Positions 58,268 to 64,000 of a stretch of DNA of 64,000 bases are shown one piece after another. Numbering within the stretch: position 1 is the first letter of the stretch; each line of letters starts with the position of its first letter. Both the position numbers and the translations under genes were made by a program. A model generated the notes under the pieces. The model was given only the letters and a program-made list of their open reading frames with translations, was not told where the DNA came from and did no database searches. Source of the DNA: JBBDYH01 sp040901795. GTDB taxonomy: Bacteria; Planctomycetota; Planctomycetia; Pirellulales; JALHPA01. Location of the stretch: NCBI GenBank assembly GCA_040901795.1, contig JBBDYH010000121.1, forward strand, positions 1 to 64,000, given 5' to 3'.

Positions 58268-59277
58268 CAGCTTCCGGGTCCTTTCACGGTCTCCAAGAGG
58301 CGGCTGATCAACGTCTCGACGGTCACTCCCTCCGCCTCGGCCCGGTAACTGAGCAGAATCCGGTGACGGAACGTGGCGTGCGTGAGCGCGCGGATGTCGT
58401 CGGTGGTGACATGAGCGCGGCCGGCCAGCAAGGCGCGGGCCTTCCCGCCTAAAACCAGGAATTGGGCCGCACGGAGCCCTGCGCCCCAATTTACCCATTC
58501 ATTGACAAACGACGGTGTCTCCGATTGCCCGGGGCGACTGGCCGCGGCGAGGCGCACTGCGTAGCGGACGATTTCTTCGGCAATCGGCACGCGGCGAACG
58601 ACGTCGTGAAAACGCAAAACGTCCTCGCCGGTGAAGAGGGGCTCGATTGGCTTCGGGCGGCCCGACGTGGTCCGCTTGACGACCTCGACCTCGTCGTTCT
58701 CCGGCAGGTAATCGATGACTACGTTGAACATGAACCGGTCGAGCTGAGCCTCGGGCAATGGGTAGGTGCCTTCCATCTCGATCGGGTTTTGCGTGGCCAG
58801 CACAAAGAACGGCTCTTCGAGCGGGTAGCGGATGCCGCCGGCCGTGACCTGGTACTCCTGCATGGCCTCCAATAACGCGGCCTGCGTTTTGGGGGGCGTG
58901 CGGTTGATCTCGTCGGCGAGCAAGACGTTGGCAAAGATCGGCCCTTTGACGAACTGCATCCGCCGGCGGCCATCGCCCGTATCCTCCAAGATCTCGGTGC
59001 CCGTGATGTCGGCCGGCATCAGGTCGGGCGTGAATTGAATCCGCTGAAACTTGAGGTGAAAGATTTGGGCGATCGAGCGGACTAAGAGAGTTTTCGCTAA
59101 TCCGGGCGCGCCGGTAATCAGGCAGTGGCCGCCGGTGAACAGGCTAAAGAGCAATTGCTCGGTGACGTGTTTCTGTCCGACGATGACTTTGGAGAGCTCT
59201 TCGTCGATGCGCGTACGGCTGGCGCGGAGGTGCTCGACGACCTGACGTTCGGTATCAAAGGCGGCGTTCGTAGTCAC
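58267..59277 (-). CDS. MoxR-family AAA+ ATPase
   Basis: Seen: 336 residues from a GTG at 59277 with GGGAG at spacing 5. Walker A GAPGLAKT at 56-63, Walker B LLADEIN at 119-125, 'ATQNPIEMEGTYPLPEAQLDRFMF' (sensor I, arginine finger region), and sensor II near the end. Known: MoxR ATPases remodel or help assemble partner complexes, often those with VWA proteins. Downstream of DUF4159 by 79 bases with a small hairpin between; overlaps DUF58 by one base. Confidence 0.96.
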   Translation of the reverse strand: MTTNAAFDTERQVVEHLRASRTRIDEELSKVIVGQKHVTEQLLFSLFTGGHCLITGAPGLAKTLLVRSIAQIFHLKFQRIQFTPDLMPADITGTEILEDTGDGRRRMQFVKGPIFANVLLADEINRTPPKTQAALLEAMQEYQVTAGGIRYPLEEPFFVLATQNPIEMEGTYPLPEAQLDRFMFNVVIDYLPENDEVEVVKRTTSGRPKPIEPLFTGEDVLRFHDVVRRVPIAEEIVRYAVRLAAASRPGQSETPSFVNEWVNWGAGLRAAQFLVLGGKARALLAGRAHVTTDDIRALTHATFRHRILLSYRAEAEGVTVETLISRLLETVKGPGS

Positions 59278-59319
59278 AAATCTCCCGATCGTTGAATCTT
59301 GATAGTTGAAACGTCGCGC

Positions 59320-59343
59320 GTGGGCCTCGCGGACTCGGCCCAC
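59320..59343. repeat. GTGGGCC/GGCCCAC hairpin
   Basis: Seven-base arms around tcgcggactc, in the gap between DUF4159 and MoxR genes. Resembles the hairpins at 20886-20976 and is followed by the same CCACCCTAC-like end. It could be an intra-operon attenuator or processing site. Confidence 0.55.
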
Positions 59344-59356
59344 CCTACAAATTCCT

Positions 59357-60208
59357 TCAATGCGTCATCGCATAAAACACAATGTTGATTCCCATGGGGT
59401 ACGACCACTTCTCGGCATACTGGCGGAAGTATTCAATGTTCTCGCCCTCGCGCTCCCAGCCGTCGCCAAGGTCGGTGTTATGGCAGATGATCGCCATCAT
59501 CCGGCCTTTATCGTCGTGGATTGCCTTGTAGTGCGGAGTTTGACCGTCCCAGCCCTCATAGGTATAGCCGCTCTCAAAATGGTTGATGCTAGGGACCTGC
59601 GGCTTCTGCGTCAGTTTGTATACGCAGTGGAAGATCGGGTGCTCCAACGTCAACTCCTCAGGCTCGCGGTCGGGGAAAACCCGCTTGATCTCGTGATAGA
59701 AATTGTCCCACTCGTCCTCTCCCCAAAAATCGTCGACCATCAGAAAGCCGCCGTTGAACAGGTACCGCCGCAGGGCTACGACTTCCTCGTCCGTAAAGAC
59801 CAGGTTGCCCGGCTCGATGAGGTAGAGAAACGGGTGATCGAACAGTTCTTCGTCGGTCAGTTCCAAAACTTTGGGCTGCGGGTTGACCTTGAGCGAGGTG
59901 AGCTGCTGCAGGCGGAACGAGAAATTGAGGTCGCTGTCGGGATAATCGGTGCGCCAGCCCCCGCCGCCGCGTCGACCCCAGCCGCCGTAGCGCACGCGCA
60001 CGAACGTGAACACGTCGCTCTTGAACTCCGGATCGACTTCCCAATCCGGGACGCCACGGCGATCGTTCGGGTCAAATCGATCTCTGTAACCGCCACGGTA
60101 TCCGCCACCTCGCTGCGGACGGTACGAGTCGAACTGGGCTAATGCAATCCCCGTCGCCAGTAGCGCGGCGATCCATCCAACGATCGCGAACTTTCGGGTG
60201 TTCGTCAC
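59357..60208 (-). CDS. Exported DUF4159 protein
   Basis: Seen: 283 residues from a GTG at 60208 with AAGGAG at spacing 6. Signal peptide about 1-24 (GIALAQ), an Arg/Gly/Tyr-rich linker, then DUF4159: 'FTFVRVRYGGWG', 'PFLYLIEPGNLVFTDEEVVALRRYLFNGGFLMVDDFWGEDEWDNF', 'HPIFHCVYKLTQKPQVPSI' and 'GINIVFYAMTH'. Known: DUF4159 is related to the class-I GATase fold and co-occurs with MoxR/BatA. Inferred: periplasmic partner of the VWA proteins. 37 bases after the TPR peptidase gene. Confidence 0.92.
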   Translation of the reverse strand: MTNTRKFAIVGWIAALLATGIALAQFDSYRPQRGGGYRGGYRDRFDPNDRRGVPDWEVDPEFKSDVFTFVRVRYGGWGRRGGGGWRTDYPDSDLNFSFRLQQLTSLKVNPQPKVLELTDEELFDHPFLYLIEPGNLVFTDEEVVALRRYLFNGGFLMVDDFWGEDEWDNFYHEIKRVFPDREPEELTLEHPIFHCVYKLTQKPQVPSINHFESGYTYEGWDGQTPHYKAIHDDKGRMMAIICHNTDLGDGWEREGENIEYFRQYAEKWSYPMGINIVFYAMTH

Positions 60209-60223
60209 GTGGCTCTCCTTAAA

Positions 60224-60249
60224 GGTACTCGCCAGGAGGCGAGACCTAC
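60224..60249. repeat. Palindromic element overlapping a stop codon
   Basis: GGTACTCGCC-agga-GGCGAGACCTAC, imperfect palindrome. The stop codon of the TPR peptidase (TAG, complement of 60246-60248) is within the right arm. Related to 32099-32179. Confidence 0.6.
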
Positions 60250-62828
60250 TGATCTTCGGAGGCGGGGGGCTTCTTGGCGGTCGCTCGCGTGATCTCCAAC
60301 AACAATCGATGCGCCGCCAAATATCGGGGCGCCTGTTCCAGCGCCTCGATCACTTGTCGCTTCGCGTCGTCGAACTTTCCTTCGTCCCGCAACAGCCCGG
60401 CTAATCGGAAGTGGATCTCGGCGCGGTCGAGCGGCTGCAATAGCAACAGTGCATGGTTGGCATCGATTGCCGCTTTCCGCTCACTGAGCGCCTCGGCCGC
60501 GCGCGCCAAGTGCCGGTGCGGCGCGGCCACGAGCGGATTGATCGCCAACATCGCGGCGGCGTGTTCCGTCACCGCTTTCCAATCCTGCTCCTCGGCCGTC
60601 AGTTCAACGAGCCGCAGGCGCGCATCGGCAGCGTCCGCGTCGAGCGACGCCAGCTTCTCTAACACCGATCGCTCCCCTTGGGTTTCGCCCAGCTCGCGAT
60701 GAATCGCCGCCAGAAGAGCATAAGGGCTCTCTGCGCCGTCGTAATCTGGGTAAAGTTGAACGGCCTCTTCGAGTGGCCGCTTGGCCTGTTCCCATTTCTT
60801 CGCCGCGATCAACGCCTGACCTTCGAGAATCAATCCCCAGAAGTTTTTCGGGTGCTCCTTGTTCCACTCGGCGATCGCCTTGAGGTCGATTCTGCCCTCC
60901 AGTTCCGGCCGCTCCAGATCGACACCTGGCGCTAGTTGCTCGGCTTGCTCCTTGAACCAGCTTGCAAAGTCTTCGTCAAGCTTTTTGATGGGCTCCGTAT
61001 GTCGCGCGAGGGCCTGATTGATTGCGATTCCCTCGCCGAGATCGTCGAGTGTCCGCTGCACCGCCGGCAAACCGTAGCGGCCGACGAGATACTCGACGAC
61101 CATCGACGACTGGTAGTAGGCGAACTGCAAATGGACGGCACTCTTCGGCTTGAGGAACGCGCCGCTGAGCTGGCTCACCGGCGTGGCCTCGTCGTCGAGA
61201 ACCATCTCGCGGTACTTGGGCGTCATCCGTTGGCCCCACGAGGCGTTCTCCTGCCGTTCCTCGTAGACCGAGATGCCCTCGCTCAACCAACGCGGCATGC
61301 GGTTGCGCGTCTTGTTGAGCGTGACGACGTGACAGAACTCGTGCCACAAGACCGCTTCCCAGTTTGACGGTGTCGCGCCTTGCGAGGCGGGACTGTTGGC
61401 GGTGATCACACCGCCAAAGCACACGCCCAAGAACCCGGCGCCACCCGGCAGGCCAAACGTTCGGATCGCAAAATCCTTCTGCTGCGGAAAGATCTCGACG
61501 ATGATCTTGTCGGATAGCTCGACATCGTACTTCTCGGCCAGCGTCTTCTTCGCGCGGCCGAGCAGCTCCAAGACGCGCGGCCCGTAAAGCTGCGCCTCGC
61601 GCTCGTCCATGCGCACAATGAAATCGTCGTTCTCAAGCGCACGAAACTTCGCCAGGTTGTCGTGCAGCGTGCTCAGGTTGTAGGCGAGGACATTGTACTT
61701 GTCTTCTTCGAAGACCTCCGCCGCCAGCCGCCAGCCTTCGTCTTCTTGTCCCAGCCGCAACAGGTCCTGGCAAAGCTGCACCTTCGCCGGGCGGTAGGTC
61801 GGCGAGAGCGCGAGCGCTTGCCGCTGATACGTCGCACCTTCGGCGAAGCGGTACTTCTGCGAGAGCTTCTGACCGAGGACGTGATCGACTTCCGGGTTTG
61901 TGGCCCAAGTGGCCAGCGCCAATTTGCGATGCGATTCTTCCTTCTCGTACTCGCCCGTCAAATGCGCGAGCACCGCACGATACGCCCACGCCCGGGCGTG
62001 CTTGGCGTTGACCTTGAATACTTCCTTCAGGATCGACTCGGCGCGCTCGTACTCCTCGGCATCGATCGCGTTGTCGACCTGGAAGAGCAGGCTCTCGATG
62101 TGTTGCGGGTTGAGCTCCAAGGCCTTGGCCAGCGCGTCGGAGGCCTTTTCGGCGTCGTCGCTATAGGCTCGCGCCAGGCCAAGATGGACGTCGGGGTCTT
62201 CCGGACGCCGCTTAGCCGCTTCGGCAAAGGCTTCGGCGGCCAGCGCGAAGTCCTGCTTTTCAATCGCCAAGTCGCCACTGGCGAAATACGGTTCGGCCGC
62301 GGTGGGGCTGTCTTTCTTGGCCCGGTCGTAGAACAGCTCGAGCACCTGGCGGGCGTCGGCGCCGGCCAACAGCAGCGTGCGGCCGATTGCCACGCGGTTC
62401 GCCGCGTCCGTATACCGCCACGGGTCGCGCGCGGCCAGCTCCTGGATATTCCGCAAAAGCTGGTCGGCGTCCTTGGGGCGGTCGTTTGCCCGCAGCACCT
62501 CGTAGCCCAGCAGCCGCAGCGGAATGCTGGTGCGATACACGGCGGCAGTGGCTTCGTACGTCTTGAGGGCCTCGGCATACTTGCCGGTGGTGAGCTCGGA
62601 GCGAATCTTCACGAGCCGCCAGCCTTCGGCCCAGGCGTTGCCTTCGATGGCCTTCTGGCAAACGTCGATGCACTCGGCGTATGTGCCGGAGTAAAAGAGC
62701 TTTTGCGCATCGTCCAACTCTGCGGCCGAGGCCGGCGACAGCCAGACCGCAACGACAAGGCCAACAACGCATGCCCAACCGGCCGTCGAATGAGGCGGCC
62801 GTCCCTGCATCCAATAGAAACCGAGCAT
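60246..62828 (-). CDS. Exported TPR protein with a gluzincin (peptidase MA-like) domain
   Basis: Seen: 860 residues from the ATG at 62828, with GGAGGG six bases upstream; the frame upstream of it is intergenic. Signal peptide about 14-37 (PASAAE). TPR repeats run from about 38 to 390. The zinc site is His496-Glu497-x2-His500 in LWHEFCHVV with Glu517 in 'PRWLSEGISVYEE'. A second set of TPR-like repeats covers about 640-855. Known: peptidase MA-like domains in TPR proteins are common in planctomycetes. First gene of the MoxR run; substrate unknown. Inferred: periplasmic protease linked to this module. Confidence 0.9.
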   Translation of the reverse strand: MLGFYWMQGRPPHSTAGWACVVGLVVAVWLSPASAAELDDAQKLFYSGTYAECIDVCQKAIEGNAWAEGWRLVKIRSELTTGKYAEALKTYEATAAVYRTSIPLRLLGYEVLRANDRPKDADQLLRNIQELAARDPWRYTDAANRVAIGRTLLLAGADARQVLELFYDRAKKDSPTAAEPYFASGDLAIEKQDFALAAEAFAEAAKRRPEDPDVHLGLARAYSDDAEKASDALAKALELNPQHIESLLFQVDNAIDAEEYERAESILKEVFKVNAKHARAWAYRAVLAHLTGEYEKEESHRKLALATWATNPEVDHVLGQKLSQKYRFAEGATYQRQALALSPTYRPAKVQLCQDLLRLGQEDEGWRLAAEVFEEDKYNVLAYNLSTLHDNLAKFRALENDDFIVRMDEREAQLYGPRVLELLGRAKKTLAEKYDVELSDKIIVEIFPQQKDFAIRTFGLPGGAGFLGVCFGGVITANSPASQGATPSNWEAVLWHEFCHVVTLNKTRNRMPRWLSEGISVYEERQENASWGQRMTPKYREMVLDDEATPVSQLSGAFLKPKSAVHLQFAYYQSSMVVEYLVGRYGLPAVQRTLDDLGEGIAINQALARHTEPIKKLDEDFASWFKEQAEQLAPGVDLERPELEGRIDLKAIAEWNKEHPKNFWGLILEGQALIAAKKWEQAKRPLEEAVQLYPDYDGAESPYALLAAIHRELGETQGERSVLEKLASLDADAADARLRLVELTAEEQDWKAVTEHAAAMLAINPLVAAPHRHLARAAEALSERKAAIDANHALLLLQPLDRAEIHFRLAGLLRDEGKFDDAKRQVIEALEQAPRYLAAHRLLLEITRATAKKPPASEDQ

Positions 62829-63078
62829 CAGCAACCCTCCGGGGTCGGCAGCTCGCATGGCGGGACGTCTGTAGTTCGACCGGTATGGTTTGCCACGCGC
62901 CGGTGATCGGCAGGCAGGTGCGCAATCCGTCGTGCGATCGATACTTATGGTAGCCAACGCGTCGAGATAATCAACACGAATGCTGGCTGATTGAGGCATG
63001 CACTGCTGCCCCTAACTCTCGCAAGTGATATCCTGTTTGGATGAAAAGACATCACATCTGGGGTGAAATCATCGGCGT

Positions 63079-63840
63079 ATGAGACTCACTGCCAAAGCGG
63101 TGTCCGTTGAGAACATCCTTCCCTGGCGGGATCTGTATCGTCAGGAGATGAACTGCCAGATTATCCATGATTCACTGCATGATCGCCCCGGTTGGACGAA
63201 GGAGTATCTGCTCCAAGTTAATGACTCGGTCGCCGGATATGGGTCAATTGCGGTAGGTGGGCCGTGGAAGGGAAAGCCGACGGCGTGTGAGTTCTACCTG
63301 CTGCCGCAATACCGGTCGCGCGCGTTCGATCTGTTCGAGACGTTGTTGGCCGAGAGCGCCGCGGTGGGCATCGAGGTGCAATCGAACGACCCGTTGATCA
63401 CGGTGATGCTGCACACGTTCGCCGAGAACACCGAGAGCGAAAGTATTTTGTTCCACGACCGGCTGGCCACGATGCACTCGCCCGCCGGAGTCACTTTTCG
63501 CCGCGCGACGCCGGAGGACGCCGCCAGGTTTCTGCCGCATCAGGAAGGGGCGGGCTTTCTCGTGGAGGCCGAGGGGGTCATTGCCGGCACGGGCGGCATC
63601 CTCTTTCACTACAATCGGCCGTATGGCGACATCTATATGGAAGTGGCGGAGCAGTTCCGCCGCCGCGGGTTTGGCAGCTACCTGGTCCAGGAGCTAAAAC
63701 GAGTGTGCTACGAAGGCGGCAACGTGCCTGGGGCGCGTTGCAACCAGAAAAACATCGCCAGCCGCAAAACGCTGCAGAAAGCCGGGTTTGTGCCGTGCGG
63801 ACAGATTCTGAGCGGTTATTTATCCAGCCGGTCCGAATGA
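63079..63840 (+). CDS. Tandem GNAT-type acetyltransferase
   Basis: Seen: 253 residues. The N-terminal half (about 20-130) has a degenerate GNAT pattern ('VAGYGSIAVGGPWKGKPTACEFYLLPQYR'), and the C-terminal half (about 140-250) a standard one: 'GFLVEAEGVIAGTGGILFHYN', 'VAEQFRRRGFGSYLVQELKRV' (acetyl-CoA loop R-R-x-G-x-G) and 'NIASRKTLQKAGF'. No signal peptide. Known: two-domain GNATs often use only the second for catalysis. Substrate unknown. Divergent from the TPR peptidase gene. Confidence 0.85.
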   Translation: MRLTAKAVSVENILPWRDLYRQEMNCQIIHDSLHDRPGWTKEYLLQVNDSVAGYGSIAVGGPWKGKPTACEFYLLPQYRSRAFDLFETLLAESAAVGIEVQSNDPLITVMLHTFAENTESESILFHDRLATMHSPAGVTFRRATPEDAARFLPHQEGAGFLVEAEGVIAGTGGILFHYNRPYGDIYMEVAEQFRRRGFGSYLVQELKRVCYEGGNVPGARCNQKNIASRKTLQKAGFVPCGQILSGYLSSRSE

Positions 63841-63939
63841 GGCGGTACAAGCCGACCTTGCCGGAACTTGAGGTAACTCCAGCTTCTTCAACTGGCTATA
63901 ATTGTCATTCGATGGACGTTTCCCGATGAGAAACGCGGC

Positions 63940-64000
63940 ATGCGGCACTTCAAGTGGATTGGATGGAACCTGGAAAAGATCGATGCTCACGGACTTTCCA
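63940..64000 (+). CDS. 5' end of a small gene, possibly BrnT-like toxin
   Basis: Seen: an ATG at 63940 opens MRHFKWIGWNLEKIDAHGLS and runs off the right edge. The spacing W-N-x2-K/H-x3-HG-[LV]-[ST] resembles the start of BrnT and related (DUF497/DUF4258-like) toxins. Inferred only from 20 residues; a BrnA-like partner would be expected just downstream. A TATAAT at 63896-63901 may belong to its promoter. Confidence 0.4.
   Translation, partial: MRHFKWIGWNLEKIDAHGLS

Overview
The window reads as a chromosomal segment of a planctomycete (Planctomycetota, most likely a Pirellulales-type genome; inferred from gene families, not from a marker gene). Evidence: a DUF1559 protein with a prepilin-type N-terminus and H-x9-DG motif, a secreted protein with a FEPLESRRL tail signature, a DUF1080-ThuA fusion, a sulfatase and a Tat-exported Gfo/Idh/MocA oxidoreductase, Gly/Arg-rich exported EF-hand proteins, a MoxR/DUF58/BatA/DUF4175/DUF4159 operon, and many palindromic intergenic repeats. 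No rRNA, tRNA, CRISPR array, integrase or transposase was seen.

Layout. 1-4.8 kb: edge of a PilB/GspE-like ATPase gene, two divergent exported Gly-rich proteins (one with EF-hands) and three small uncharacterised genes. 4.8-7.6 kb: pyrB and pyrC on the minus strand with a hicAB toxin-antitoxin pair between them; hicA appears to have lost one base near its start. 7.8-10.1 kb: a lipoprotein and a ParE-type toxin with antitoxin-like genes on both sides. 10.1-19 kb: mostly minus-strand redox and sugar enzymes (aldehyde dehydrogenase; SPW-like/VKOR/epimerase group; TIM-barrel isomerase; SDR, zinc-type alcohol dehydrogenase, hexulose-phosphate-synthase-like protein). 19-27.4 kb: DUF1559 protein, HEAT-repeat protein, TatD-like hydrolase, DUF1080-ThuA fusion, DUF29 and DUF362 proteins. 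27.4-31 kb: compact minus-strand run of esterase, gluQ, PfkB kinase and msrB. 31-37.1 kb: xseB-ispA-dxs-nadK isoprenoid/NADP run with a Uma2-family gene inserted before nadK. 37.1-39.7 kb: TadE/TadG cluster. 39.9-45.4 kb: sulfatase, Gfo/Idh/MocA oxidoreductase and a two-subunit molybdenum hydroxylase. 46.2-47.4 kb: large extracellular protein.

47.7-62.8 kb is the most striking part: one minus-strand run of eight genes starting with a TPR/zinc-peptidase protein and DUF4159, then MoxR ATPase, DUF58, a BatA-like VWA protein and a giant DUF4175 coiled-coil protein joined by 1- or 4-base overlaps, then a second membrane VWA protein and a C13/caspase-like peptidase. Two predicted proteases thus bracket a MoxR chaperone/VWA module. 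A likely intrinsic terminator follows the last gene. A two-domain GNAT acetyltransferase and the first codons of a small BrnT-like gene close the window.

A second theme is the density of short palindromic intergenic elements of at least eight sequence families. Some touch genes: one supplies the apparent signal peptide of the C13-like protease, another the start codon of a membrane protein, another overlaps the stop codon of the TPR peptidase.
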